Below, piece by piece: positions 26,488 to 36,167 of a DNA stretch of 64,000 nucleotides (positions are counted from its first letter, which is position 1; each line of letters starts with the position of its first letter). The notes under the pieces are model-generated. The model searched no databases. It saw only the letters and a program-made list of their open reading frames with translations, and was not told the origin of the DNA. Source of the stretch: Myxococcales bacterium (GTDB lineage: Bacteria > Myxococcota_A > Polyangia > Polyangiales > Houyiibacteriaceae); contig JAOTYL010000002.1 in NCBI GenBank assembly GCA_029861865.1, positions 310,001-374,000 on the forward strand, given 5' to 3'. A program made the translations under genes and the position numbers.

Positions 26488-29400
26488 ATGCCCCTCGCCG
26501 GCTTTCACCCTGCCGTGGCTACCTGGTTCGACCGCACCTTCGGCCAGCCGACGCCACCGCAAGTGGAAGGCTGGCCGGCGATTCGCGAGGGACGCCACAC
26601 ATTGATCGCCTCACCAACAGGGTCAGGCAAGACGCTGGCGGCCTTCCTTTGCGCGATCGACGACCTCGTTCGGCAGGGTCTCGACGAGGGGTTACCCGAA
26701 CGGGTGCAGATCCTCTATGTGTCGCCGCTCAAGGCGCTCAGCAACGACATCGAGCGCAATCTCCAAGCGCCTCTGGAAGGGATTCGCGGCACGCTCGAGG
26801 AGCTGGGGTTCGGCGACGTGGACATTCGAACGGCGGTGCGCACCGGAGACACCCCGTCACATCTCCGGACGAAGATGGTGAAATCGCCACCGCACATCTT
26901 CGTCACGACCCCCGAATCGCTCTACATCTTGCTCACCAGCGAAGGCGGGCGGCGAATGCTGTCGGATGTGAAGACGGTGATCGTCGATGAGATCCATGCA
27001 GTCGTCAGCAACAAGCGGGGCTCTCATCTGTCCCTGTCGCTCGAGCGGCTTCAGGAGCTAGTGGGTCGCGACATCACCCGCATCGGCCTATCCGCGACGC
27101 AAAACCCGATCGAGCAGGTGGCCCACTTCCTGGTGGGTGCAAACGAAACCGATGACGACGAACCCCCCTGCCGAATTGTCGACGTCGGCCATCAGCGCGA
27201 GATGGATTTGGCTGTCGAGATGCCTGGCTCGCCGCTCGAGACGGTCATGTCGCTCGAGGTATGGGATGAAATCTATCAACGGCTGGCCGCGCTCGTCGAA
27301 GCACACAACACAACGTTGATCTTCGTCAACACGCGGCGCCTCGCCGAACGGGTGACGCGACATCTGGGCGAGCTGCTTGGCGAAGACGCGGTGACGTCCC
27401 ACCACGGAAGTCTCGCACGTAAGCACCGACTCGAAGCCGAGCGGCGCCTGAAGTCGGGAGAGCTCCAGGCCGTCGTCGCGACTGCCTCGCTCGAGCTCGG
27501 GATCGACGTGGGCGACGTGGACCTCGTATGCCAACTCGGCTCGCCCCACTCGGTCGCAGCTTTCCTTCAGCGCGTGGGTCGCTCCGGTCACTGGCATGGC
27601 GGAACACCCAAAGGCCGGCTTTTCCCGCTCAGCCGCGACGACCTCGTCGAGTGCGCTGCGCTCATGCGCTGCGTGCAGCGCCGGGAGCTAGACCGCATCG
27701 AGATTCCCGGGGGCCCACTCGACATTCTCGCACAACAGATCGTCGCCAGCGCCGCCGCCAAAGAGGAGTGGAGCGAGGACGCGCTACTCGCGATGATTCG
27801 GCGTGCATGGCCCTATCGGACCCTCGACAAAGAGACTTTTGGCCAAGTGGTTCGGGTGCTGTCTGACGGATTCGCCACCAGCCGCGGGCGTCGCGGGGCA
27901 TTTCTGCATCACGACGAGGTGAACCGTCGGATTCGCCCGCGGAGAAGTGCCCGACTCACGGCGATCACCAATGGAGGCGCGATCCCCGACACATTCGACT
28001 ACGAGGTGCGGCTGGAACCCGAGGGACTTCGGGTGGGCACATTGAACGAAGACTTTGCCATCGAGAGCATGTCGGGCGACATCTTCCAGTTGGGCAACGT
28101 TTCATACGAGATTCTAAGGGTCGAGCCGGGGGTGGTCCGAGTCGCGGACGCTCGCGGCAAACCGCCAAGCCTTCCGTTTTGGTTCGGGGAGGCACCTTCT
28201 CGTGCCGACCTCCTGTCGACTTCGGTGAACGCCATTCGCGAAGGCATCGAAGCCAGTGATCACGACCTCGTCACCGTGATCGACTGGCTCCAGCAAGAAA
28301 CCGCTATCGTCGAATCCGCTGCAAGACAGGTCGCCGAGTACTTGCTCGCCTCGCGCACTGCTCTCGGCGCGATGCCAACCCGCGAGACAGTCGTGCTCGA
28401 ACGTTTCTTCGATGAAACCGGCGCCATGCATCTAGTCGTCCACGCGCCCTTTGGCAGTCGGATCAATCGAGCATGGGGGCTCTCGCTGCGCAAGCGCTTC
28501 TGCCGAAGCTTCAACGTCGAGCTTCAAGCAGCGGCCACCGAGGACGCGATCGTTCTCTCTCTCGGCCCGACGCATAGCTTTCCACTCGAAGACGTTTTTC
28601 GGTTCCTGCGCGCCGACAACGTCCGGGACGTGTTGATCCAAGCGATGCTAGACGCGCCGATGTTCCAAACACGCTGGCGTTGGAACGCGACGCGGGCCTT
28701 GGCAATCCTTCGATTTCGAGGCGGGAAGAAGGTCCCGCCGCCATTCCAACGCATGCAAGCCGACGACCTGTTGGCCCTTTGCTTTCCCGACCAGGTGGCT
28801 TGCCTCGAAAACGTCGCCGGCGATCGAGAAATCCCCGATCATCCGCTGGTCCGCCAAACGATCGAGGACTGTCTGCACGAGGCCATGGACATCGAAGGCC
28901 TCGAGGCACTTCTCCGGCGATTGCAGGCAGGCGAGCTGACCCTGCTGGCCCGCGATCTGACCGAGCCCTCGCCCCTGGCCCAGGAGATTCTCAACGCGAA
29001 GCCGTATGCGTTCCTCGACGATGCCCCCCTCGAAGAGCGTCGTACACAAGCCGTAATGTCGCGGCGCTGGCTCGACCCCTCCCAAGCATCGGATCTCGGA
29101 GCGCTCGACCGGGCAGCGATCGACCGCGTCCGCGGAGAAGCATGGCCCGAGCCTCGCGACGCCGACGAGTTGCACGACGCGCTCTTGATGCACAACTGCT
29201 TCACCGACGAAGAGGTCAGCACCGGCCAATGGCTTGGCTGGCTCCGCGATCTCGAGGCGTCGGGCCGCGCCACCCGTTTCGCCGCGGCCGAGCGTACCTC
29301 GTGGACCGCGGCCGAGCGACTTCCGATGGTGCAGGCTGCCTGGCCCAATGGCAGCACCCCAACCGACGTGGTGGTTCCCGAGCGGCACCGTCGGGAAGCA

Positions 29401-30762
29401 TGGACACGAGACGAAGCGATCCGGGAGGTCGTGCGAGGCCGTCTTCAAGCGTCGGGTCCGGTTACCGCAGCCTCGGTTGCGCGCATCCTTGGGCTCGAGC
29501 CGGACTTGGTTGCCGCGGCCCTTGCGAGTCTCGAAGGCGAGGGCTTCGTCCTTCGAGGCATGTTCTCACCGGAGGCGACCGCGACCGAATGGTGCGAGCG
29601 CGGCCTCTTGGCGCGGATTCACCGGTACACGCTCAACCGGCTTCGGAAGGAGATCGAAGCGGTCACCGCGGCGGATTTCATCCGCTTTCTCTCAACTTGG
29701 CAACACGCCGCCCCCGACAGCCGCATGGATGGGCCCGAGGGGCTGGCCGTTCTCATCGAACAGCTCGAGGGCCTGGAAGCGGGGGCCGCAGCTTGGGAGT
29801 CAGACATCCTGCCGACGCGGATGGAAGGTTACGATCCGAGTTGGCTCGATAGCCTTTGCATCTCGGGGCGCGTGACGTGGAGTCGTCGCACACCGCCTAC
29901 AGGGCGCGCATCGAGCCCAATTCGGACCAGCCCCGTCGCCTTTTCGCGCCGCGAGCGCGCGCGCAGCTGGCGCTTTCGATCGGTGGGCGACGAGCCGACG
30001 TCGAGCAACGCAGCGATCGCGCTCGAGGTCCTGCGTCGCGCCGGCGCGAGCTTTTTCGACGACATCGTGCGCGAAACCGGGCTTCTGCCGACGCAAACCG
30101 AAGAAGCGCTCGGCGAGCTCGTTTCTCTCGGGCTCGTAACTGCCGACGGCTTTACGGGGCTTCGAGCCCTATTGGCACCGGACCCGAAGCGACGACGGCG
30201 CGGCCGGCGCGCGGCAGCCGCGTACAGCATGGAAGCGGCCGGCCGTTGGACGGTCCTACCCGACGCACCCGAAGAGCACGATGTCGAGAGCGTCGCTTGG
30301 ACCCTTTTGCGCCGGTGGGGTGTCGTGTTCCGGCGACTCCTCGATCGCGAGGGGGACCTGCCGCCGTGGTATGCCCTCCTCCGCGTCTATCGCCGTCTCG
30401 AGGCGCAGGGTCGCATTCGAGGCGGCCGGTTCGTCGCCGGTTTCGCAGGTGAGCAGTACGCCCTCCCCGAAGCGGTCACGGCGCTGCGCAAGTCCCGCCG
30501 CAAACAGAAGTCCGGTGAGCTCATGTCGATCAGCGCGGCGGACCCCCTCAATCTGGTCGGCATCCTGACCCCCGGAGCTAGAGTCCCTTCGACGCCCAGA
30601 AACCGGATCCTCTTCCGAGACGGCGTTCCAATCGCTTTTCATGAAGGAAGCGAAACGCACTTCTTGGAGGATCCCGAGGACCAGCGTTGGGCGCTCACCC
30701 AAGCGCTACGCCGTCAGCCCGTTCCACGCGCGGTCCAGGCGTATCTTGGAAGCCGTCCGTAG
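26488..30762 (+). CDS. lhr: Lhr-like ATP-dependent DNA helicase
   Basis: 1424 residues. Walker A SPTGSGKT is at 42-49, DEIH in [18 protein letters not shown], motif III LSATQNP, and motifs IV-VI in [17 protein letters not shown] and [23 protein letters not shown]. The Lhr winged-helix and beta-barrel core follow, with a long C-terminal region (Lhr-CTD, about 900-1424). Lhr is a 3'-5' superfamily 2 helicase linked to DNA repair. The length is near that of E. coli Lhr (about 1538). It begins 42 bp after the HEIAH gene and could be part of the same transcript. Confidence 0.95.
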   Translation: MPLAGFHPAVATWFDRTFGQPTPPQVEGWPAIREGRHTLIASPTGSGKTLAAFLCAIDDLVRQGLDEGLPERVQILYVSPLKALSNDIERNLQAPLEGIRGTLEELGFGDVDIRTAVRTGDTPSHLRTKMVKSPPHIFVTTPESLYILLTSEGGRRMLSDVKTVIVDEIHAVVSNKRGSHLSLSLERLQELVGRDITRIGLSATQNPIEQVAHFLVGANETDDDEPPCRIVDVGHQREMDLAVEMPGSPLETVMSLEVWDEIYQRLAALVEAHNTTLIFVNTRRLAERVTRHLGELLGEDAVTSHHGSLARKHRLEAERRLKSGELQAVVATASLELGIDVGDVDLVCQLGSPHSVAAFLQRVGRSGHWHGGTPKGRLFPLSRDDLVECAALMRCVQRRELDRIEIPGGPLDILAQQIVASAAAKEEWSEDALLAMIRRAWPYRTLDKETFGQVVRVLSDGFATSRGRRGAFLHHDEVNRRIRPRRSARLTAITNGGAIPDTFDYEVRLEPEGLRVGTLNEDFAIESMSGDIFQLGNVSYEILRVEPGVVRVADARGKPPSLPFWFGEAPSRADLLSTSVNAIREGIEASDHDLVTVIDWLQQETAIVESAARQVAEYLLASRTALGAMPTRETVVLERFFDETGAMHLVVHAPFGSRINRAWGLSLRKRFCRSFNVELQAAATEDAIVLSLGPTHSFPLEDVFRFLRADNVRDVLIQAMLDAPMFQTRWRWNATRALAILRFRGGKKVPPPFQRMQADDLLALCFPDQVACLENVAGDREIPDHPLVRQTIEDCLHEAMDIEGLEALLRRLQAGELTLLARDLTEPSPLAQEILNAKPYAFLDDAPLEERRTQAVMSRRWLDPSQASDLGALDRAAIDRVRGEAWPEPRDADELHDALLMHNCFTDEEVSTGQWLGWLRDLEASGRATRFAAAERTSWTAAERLPMVQAAWPNGSTPTDVVVPERHRREAWTRDEAIREVVRGRLQASGPVTAASVARILGLEPDLVAAALASLEGEGFVLRGMFSPEATATEWCERGLLARIHRYTLNRLRKEIEAVTAADFIRFLSTWQHAAPDSRMDGPEGLAVLIEQLEGLEAGAAAWESDILPTRMEGYDPSWLDSLCISGRVTWSRRTPPTGRASSPIRTSPVAFSRRERARSWRFRSVGDEPTSSNAAIALEVLRRAGASFFDDIVRETGLLPTQTEEALGELVSLGLVTADGFTGLRALLAPDPKRRRRGRRAAAAYSMEAAGRWTVLPDAPEEHDVESVAWTLLRRWGVVFRRLLDREGDLPPWYALLRVYRRLEAQGRIRGGRFVAGFAGEQYALPEAVTALRKSRRKQKSGELMSISAADPLNLVGILTPGARVPSTPRNRILFRDGVPIAFHEGSETHFLEDPEDQRWALTQALRRQPVPRAVQAYLGSRP

Positions 30763-30809
30763 CATTCGATGCGCGCACTTCGAGCCGGTGATACGCTTCC
30801 GAACGACCG

Positions 30810-32015
30810 ATGGCCGATCCGCTAGAGAAATGCTTTTCCGAAGCGAAGATCAACGGCCTTACCTTGCGCAACCGCTTGATCAAGGCAGCGACTTTCGAGG
30901 GCAAGTGCCCAGGTGGCATCCCAAGCAAGGCGTTGACGGCGTTTCACGAACGAATCGGCCGGGGCGGTATCGCGATGACGACCATCGCATACTGCGCGGC
31001 AGAGGCAGACGGGCGCATCCACGAGAACATGATGTACATGCACGAGGGGATTCGCCATGAGCTCGAGCATTTCATCCGCATCCTCCACGGCACCGGAACC
31101 AAGGTTTCCGGCCAACTCGGCCATGCCGGGGGCTTCACGAAGAACCGAGAGTTCGAAGGCAAGCGTCCTCTAGGCCCGTCGAAAGCGATGAACGCTCTCG
31201 GCCTCGCATACGGCCTCCCGCGCATCGACGCGATGACGAAGGAACAGATCACCGAACGAGTCGACGTGTTCGCCCGCGCGGCCACGTTCATGAAGTCGGT
31301 GGGCTTCGACGCCATCGAGATTCACTTCGGGCACGGCTACGGCATCAGCCAGTTCATCAGCCCCAAAACCAACAAGCGCACGGACGAGTATGGGGGCTCG
31401 CTCACGAACCGAATGCGGTTCGCCCTCGAAGTGCTCGCGGCGGTGCGAACAGCCGTCGGTGAGGACTATCCGCTTCTCGGAAAGATCAGCATGACCGACG
31501 GGGTGGCCGGCGGCGTCACGTACGAAGACTCAGTAGAGATCGCGGCCATGCTCGAGGCGGGGGGTTTGGACGTCATCGTTTGCAGCGGTGGCACCAGCAG
31601 CATGAATCCGATGCTGCTCTTCCGTGGTGACAGTCTCGTTCCGGGTCTCGTCAAACACGAAAGAAGCCTCCTGATGAAGATCGGCATCAAGCTATCGGCG
31701 CCCGTGATGTTCAAGAACTACCCCTACGAAGAAACGTACTTCCTCGAGCATGCGCAGCGGATCCGCGATCGGGTGCAATGCGGGGTTTGCTACATCGGCG
31801 GGGTTTGCACGACCGATAGCATTCGCCGTGTGATGAGCGGCGGCTTCGATTTCATCCAACTTGGTCGCGCCCTCATCTTCGATCCAGACTTTCCGAAGCA
31901 GGCCCGGGCGCGCCCCGAGTACAAGAACGGCTGCAGTCATTGCAACCAATGCGCCACGCTGATCGAGGCCCCCGGCGGCATCTATTGCGTCGAGCGCCCC
32001 AACAACTTTGCATGA
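30810..32015 (+). CDS. NADH:flavin oxidoreductase (Old Yellow Enzyme family)
   Basis: 401 residues. TIM-barrel FMN motifs are present: NRLIKAATFEG near the N-terminus, GQLGHAGGFT, FDAIEIHFGHGYGISQFISPKTNKRTDEYGGSLTNRMRF, and CYIGGVCTTDSIRRVMSGGFDFIQLGRALI. The C-terminal CSHCNQCATLIEAPGGIYC holds a cysteine cluster like the iron-sulfur site of the 2,4-dienoyl-CoA reductase branch, but the second flavin domain is absent. The substrate is unknown, probably an enoate or enone. It converges on the enoyl-CoA hydratase gene with only 6 bp between stops. Confidence 0.9.
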   Translation: MADPLEKCFSEAKINGLTLRNRLIKAATFEGKCPGGIPSKALTAFHERIGRGGIAMTTIAYCAAEADGRIHENMMYMHEGIRHELEHFIRILHGTGTKVSGQLGHAGGFTKNREFEGKRPLGPSKAMNALGLAYGLPRIDAMTKEQITERVDVFARAATFMKSVGFDAIEIHFGHGYGISQFISPKTNKRTDEYGGSLTNRMRFALEVLAAVRTAVGEDYPLLGKISMTDGVAGGVTYEDSVEIAAMLEAGGLDVIVCSGGTSSMNPMLLFRGDSLVPGLVKHERSLLMKIGIKLSAPVMFKNYPYEETYFLEHAQRIRDRVQCGVCYIGGVCTTDSIRRVMSGGFDFIQLGRALIFDPDFPKQARARPEYKNGCSHCNQCATLIEAPGGIYCVERPNNFA

Positions 32016-32021
32016 CGAGGC

Positions 32022-32771
32022 CTACTTCTTCTCGTCCATGAACCCGCGAATCGCGGCCTGAGCCGGTGGCTCCTGGAGCATCTTGCAGAAGATCTCCGCT
32101 TCGGCGTCGATCCGGTCGACGATCGCCCCGGCTGGATCCTGTCTCAGAAGCCTCTTGGTTTCTCGGACGGCGGCGACCGGCTTCGATGCGAGCAACGCCG
32201 CTCGCTTTCGGGCAAATGGCAAGAGCTCGTTCCGTGGAACGATGCGACTGACCAAGCCGGCGCGTTCGGCGACTTCCGTATCGAACGCCTCGGCGAAGTA
32301 GAAAAGCTCGCTTGCGAGTCGAAGCCCTGCGCGCTGGGGCAGCAGCAACGTCGACCCCGCCTCCGGCACGAGTGCGAGGTTGACGAAGGGCATCAGGAAC
32401 TTGGCGCTCGCAGTCGCATAGACGATGTCGCAGTGGAGCAACATCGTCGCACCAATGCCAACGGCGAAGCCATCCACGGCCGCCATGAGGGGTTTAGTGA
32501 ACCCGTGGAGCGCGTGCATGAAACGAATGGCGACGCTCTGTGGGCTGGTCGGTGGGTTCTCGAGGAAATCTCTGAGGTCGTTTCCACTCGAGAAATTCTC
32601 ACCTTGCCCATGGACCAACACGACGGAAACAGCATCGTCGGCGTCCACCCGCTCGAGAAGCGACCGGAAATCGGCATACATGGAGGCTAGGAATGAGTTC
32701 TTGGTCTGTGGCCGGGCGATCTGTACCTCACAGACGCCATCGGCGATCGCGACCTTGAGATCCTCACTCAT
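32022..32771 (-). CDS. Enoyl-CoA hydratase/isomerase-family protein
   Basis: 249 residues of crotonase fold. GQGENFSSGNDLRDFLE forms the first oxyanion-hole region. AVDGFAVGIGATMLLHCDIVYATASAKFLMPFVNLALVPEAGSTLLLPQRAG is the core signature. The C-terminal helices are normal for the family. Isomerase and hydratase members cannot be separated from the sequence alone. It diverges from the thioesterase gene, which also suggests acyl-CoA metabolism. Confidence 0.92.
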   Translation of the reverse strand: MSEDLKVAIADGVCEVQIARPQTKNSFLASMYADFRSLLERVDADDAVSVVLVHGQGENFSSGNDLRDFLENPPTSPQSVAIRFMHALHGFTKPLMAAVDGFAVGIGATMLLHCDIVYATASAKFLMPFVNLALVPEAGSTLLLPQRAGLRLASELFYFAEAFDTEVAERAGLVSRIVPRNELLPFARKRAALLASKPVAAVRETKRLLRQDPAGAIVDRIDAEAEIFCKMLQEPPAQAAIRGFMDEKK

Positions 32772-32842
32772 CAGGGCTTGCCTTACCAGCCACGCGGTGC
32801 GCTGTCATCCACCGAGCGCTCCTGCTACGGTCGCCGCCGCCA

Positions 32843-33607
32843 ATGAATGAACCCGTCACAAAGCTTGTGAAGACTGAGCACACTATCCGCGGCATCGAGA
32901 CCGACGCGTCCTCGACGGTTGGGCCCGGTTGGATCGCGCGGATGCTCGAACGCGTCCGTTGGTCCGTTTTCGGCCTAGAGACCTTCGCCCTTCGAAACCA
33001 AGTCGTAGGTGGCGTCGCACGTGCCAGCGCATTCGAATACCGCGAACCCCTCCGGGCCGACGACCAAGTCGAGATCTCGACCTGGCTCGCGCGGGTGGGA
33101 AACACGAGTTACGACTTCGGGCACGCGATCAAGAGGCTGAGCGATCAGGCGGTAGCGGTTAGAACGAGGGTTACCATCGTGCACATCGGACCAGATGGCC
33201 CAGCGCCAATCGGCTCAGACCTGGCGTCCACGATTCTAGACGAACCCGTGCCCGCCGTTGTCATCTGGCAGGAAACCGAGCGTCGGTCCTCGTGGACGCG
33301 ACAGTGGATCGTTCGACCGAGCGACCAGGATAGCTTTCGCCACGTGAACCAGGCGCGCTATGTCGATTACATCGACGACACGCGACAGCTCGCCTCGATG
33401 GCGGGAGAGCCGGCCGGGCTCGAAGGGCCCCTCGAGTCGCTTTCGGTCGAGTACCTTCGGGAGACCCATGCTGGCCAACGGGTCCAAATGGAAACCTGGG
33501 TGACCGGGCACGACACCAGAGCCTTTGAGCTGAGGCAGCCCGAGACGGGCCAAGTCCATTCACGGGGTCAAATCCGCAAACGGCCCGCGTCGCAAGCATC
33601 GATCTAG
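32843..33607 (+). CDS. Tandem hotdog-fold acyl-CoA thioesterase
   Basis: 254 residues holding two hotdog-like halves. The first includes VVGGVARASAFEYREPLRADDQVEISTWLARVGNTSYDFGHAI. The second begins WIVRPSDQDSFRHVNQARYVDYIDDTRQLA, where DxxxHVNxxxYxxY is the 4-hydroxybenzoyl-CoA-thioesterase-like motif. Cytoplasmic hydrolysis of an acyl-CoA or acyl-ACP is likely; chain specificity is unknown. It is separated from the pseudokinase gene by 40 bp on the same strand. Confidence 0.82.
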   Translation: MNEPVTKLVKTEHTIRGIETDASSTVGPGWIARMLERVRWSVFGLETFALRNQVVGGVARASAFEYREPLRADDQVEISTWLARVGNTSYDFGHAIKRLSDQAVAVRTRVTIVHIGPDGPAPIGSDLASTILDEPVPAVVIWQETERRSSWTRQWIVRPSDQDSFRHVNQARYVDYIDDTRQLASMAGEPAGLEGPLESLSVEYLRETHAGQRVQMETWVTGHDTRAFELRQPETGQVHSRGQIRKRPASQASI

Positions 33608-33647
33608 ACCCTCGTCATAGCGGCCGATTGCGACTAAACTCTTGCCG

Positions 33648-34811
33648 ATGTTTCCATCGCCTGGTGGCGCTCATCCTCCGCCGGACGAACTCTTCGCCGG
33701 GCGCTACGCGGTCGACGGCCAGTTGCCGTGGGGCGGGCTCGTCTCTTATTACAGAGGCTCGGCAGAGGGAACGCCTCTGATCATCTGCATCTTTCCGATG
33801 GATGTCAGTCGCTCCCGCCTCGCAGAAGCCGCGTTCTCGCAGCTGACACAAAGCTTGGGGCGGATTCAGTGCCGTTCGATCCCGCGTGTGCTCGACGCAG
33901 GCATCATCGATGGCGTTCCCTACGTAGCATTTCAGGACACGCGAGGGACTCCTCTATCCCACCTGCTGCGTGACCGAAAGCTGCCTTCGGTAGGGGTGCT
34001 TCGGATCGCGAGTGACGTGCTGCAGGCGCTCGAAGCCGCGCACGCGCAGGGCCTCGCACATGGGGACGTGACCCCGGAAAACGTCATCATTACGCGAGAA
34101 AGCGACGGTGCGTTGGCGGCTCGTGTGATCGGGACGGGTGTCGTTCCACTGCTCCGTGCATGTCCCGAAGCGAGCGCCCACGCAGCGCATACCGGGTCAG
34201 GAAAGCACGCTGTGGCGTACATGGCTCCAGAGCTCATCGGCACCGGGGCTTTCCCCCTTTCCGCAGACCTGTACTCGGTCGGCGCTCTGTTGCACCACAT
34301 GGTGCTCGGCTCCCCACCGGTAGGTTGGGAAACCGACGAAGGCTTTGAAGACATTCCAGCGCTTCCTGACGTGATTCGTCGCGCCATGGCCAAACGCCCC
34401 GAGGGCCGCTACCCCGACGCGACGTCCATGTTGGCAGCGCTCGGGTGGGTCGAGGTCGAGTCCGCGAAGCTCAACCCGCAGACCCAGGACATCGCCCCCT
34501 GGATGGAGTCTTCACGAATTGGGTCGATCCCGGTGCCCACCCTGGCCTCCTCGTTGCCCCCGGCACACGTCAGCAGCAACCATCCGGCAGGAACCGTGCT
34601 CAGCGTCTCAGGCCCACGGCCGCGGCCAAAGGCACCAATCATCGTTCAGGACGCGACCTCGGAGAACAAGCGCCACTGGGTGAGAATCGCGCTCTTGCTC
34701 GTGCTGTTGGGCACTCTCGTCTTCTCCGGCTACTGGTGGACGGGTCAAAGGAGCGCTAACCAAGAAGCTCTGTCTCCTGATCTCGCCCCCGCCACGGAAT
34801 ATGTTGAGTAG
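33648..34811 (+). CDS. Serine/threonine-kinase-like protein, probable pseudokinase
   Basis: 387 residues from the ATG at 33648. The protein has the kinase fold order but lacks key residues. The glycine loop is replaced by LPWGGLVSYYRG (26-37), and the strand that should carry the VAIK lysine reads TPLIICIF (42-49). The catalytic loop is HGDVTPEN (138-145) in place of HRDLKPEN, and no DFG is visible (IGTGVVPL instead). YMAPELIG and later helices are kept. One membrane segment lies near 346-366. ATP-dependent catalysis is therefore doubtful. The stop overlaps the sigma factor start by 11 bp. Confidence 0.8.
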   Translation: MFPSPGGAHPPPDELFAGRYAVDGQLPWGGLVSYYRGSAEGTPLIICIFPMDVSRSRLAEAAFSQLTQSLGRIQCRSIPRVLDAGIIDGVPYVAFQDTRGTPLSHLLRDRKLPSVGVLRIASDVLQALEAAHAQGLAHGDVTPENVIITRESDGALAARVIGTGVVPLLRACPEASAHAAHTGSGKHAVAYMAPELIGTGAFPLSADLYSVGALLHHMVLGSPPVGWETDEGFEDIPALPDVIRRAMAKRPEGRYPDATSMLAALGWVEVESAKLNPQTQDIAPWMESSRIGSIPVPTLASSLPPAHVSSNHPAGTVLSVSGPRPRPKAPIIVQDATSENKRHWVRIALLLVLLGTLVFSGYWWTGQRSANQEALSPDLAPATEYVE

Positions 34812-35370
34812 GCCACCAAACCCGCAATCCACCGACGAAGAGCTGATGGATGCCTACATCGATGGGAGCGATCAGGCGTTCCGATTGCTGTTCGAGCGTT
34901 ACGCGCCGATCCTCCTCCGGCTGACTCGCCGGCACCTCCGGTCGGACGAGCTCGCCGAGGAGATCGTGCAGCAGACGTTCTTTCGACTCCACGGAGCCCG
35001 CAACGACTTCCGTCGGGGTTCGAAGCTCAGGCCCTGGGTGATGACGATCGCGATGAATCTCGTCCGAGAGCACTGGCGGCGAAAGAAGCGTCGGAAAATG
35101 ACCTCCCTGGAGGTCGAAACCCAGGCCGCGCCGGAAGCCGAGCTCATGCCCCTCGAGATTCGAGAGCGCGCGAAGCTTCTGCACGCAGCCCTCGAGAAGC
35201 TCCCGAATAGCCAGCGGGAAGTGGTCGAGCTCCATTGGTTCCAGGAGCGCCCCTACGCCGAGGTTGCGACGATTGTGGGCACTTCGGAGGGGGCTGTGCG
35301 CGTTCGCGCACATCGGGCGTACGCAACTTTGAAACAATTACTAGTTTCGGAAATACGTGGTGATGAATGA
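34801..35370 (+). CDS. ECF-type RNA polymerase sigma factor
   Basis: 189 residues. Region 2 runs through AFRLLFERYAPILLRLTRRHLRSDELAEEIVQQTFFRLHGARNDFRRGSKLRPWVMTIAMNLVREHWRR. Region 4 is LPNSQREVVELHWFQERPYAEVATIVGTSEGAVRVRAHRAYATL with a helix-turn-helix. No region 3 is present, as in ECF factors. It overlaps the pseudokinase gene by 11 bp and the NrsF-like gene by 4 bp, so all three are made together. The anti-sigma partner is probably the next gene. Confidence 0.93.
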   Translation: MLSRPPNPQSTDEELMDAYIDGSDQAFRLLFERYAPILLRLTRRHLRSDELAEEIVQQTFFRLHGARNDFRRGSKLRPWVMTIAMNLVREHWRRKKRRKMTSLEVETQAAPEAELMPLEIRERAKLLHAALEKLPNSQREVVELHWFQERPYAEVATIVGTSEGAVRVRAHRAYATLKQLLVSEIRGDE

Positions 35371-36095
35371 CTAGAGGCAGCGACGGGGCAGGTACGGACG
35401 ACGGTCTGGGCAAGCGGCTACGCGAGCTCGACCCGGCGAGCGAGGCCAATGATCGCGAGCTGATCGACCGGATGTTCAGAAATGTCAAAGGTCAGTGCGC
35501 AGACAGCGACAGGCGAATCACAGGCTTTGTCCGAAGCCGGTCGACCATCGTCCGGCGACTCATCGTGTTGGTCGTGTTTGCGGTGTTGGCCGTCATTGGC
35601 TGGTACAACTTCCCCCTCGTCGACGAGTCTGTGCGCACGGGACAGTGGGTCGCAACGCTCGCAGCCTTTTGCATTCTTCTGATCGTCGCCATGCTGATGG
35701 TCACCCGTCCAGTACATCGACCGGAGCTTCCACGTTGGCAGGCCGTATGCCTCGTCTGCGTGGCGGTTGGGGCCACGGTCCTTGCCGCCTTTTGGCCAAC
35801 CGCCGGGGCGCAAGCTATCACGCACGAACACACCAGCCGAATGGTAGCCGGCGCGTGCATGGGTTTTGGGCTGTTGCTCGGGGTTCCCGTCTATGCGTTG
35901 CTCCGCTTAGTCGATCGAGGCAATGCCTTTGGCAGCTTGATCGCTGCATCGGCTGCGGGGCTCGCGGGCAACTTCGTGCTGAAGGCTCACTGCGAGATCG
36001 AAACTACCGGACACGTCCTTCTCGGCCACGCCTCGGTCGCAGTTTTATTCGTCATGGGTTTGGGGTTGGTTCACCGCTGGATTCCGTCGAAATAG
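35367..36095 (+). CDS. NrsF-like (DUF1109) membrane anti-sigma factor
   Basis: 242 residues. A cytoplasmic N-terminus of about 60 residues is followed by about six membrane segments. The last loop carries GNFVLKAHCEIETTGHVLLGH, where the HC...H...H pattern resembles the conserved motif of DUF1109/NrsF proteins, the membrane anti-sigma factors of some ECF groups. The ATGA overlap with the sigma gene supports this pairing. The match to the family is by pattern, not by a search. Confidence 0.75.
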   Translation: MTRGSDGAGTDDGLGKRLRELDPASEANDRELIDRMFRNVKGQCADSDRRITGFVRSRSTIVRRLIVLVVFAVLAVIGWYNFPLVDESVRTGQWVATLAAFCILLIVAMLMVTRPVHRPELPRWQAVCLVCVAVGATVLAAFWPTAGAQAITHEHTSRMVAGACMGFGLLLGVPVYALLRLVDRGNAFGSLIAASAAGLAGNFVLKAHCEIETTGHVLLGHASVAVLFVMGLGLVHRWIPSK

Positions 36096-36167
36096 GCGGT
36101 AATTGATTCGACTCCTCGCCATTCGGCACGCAAAACAGGCTATGCTTCCCGGCCCGAGGAGGGTTCT

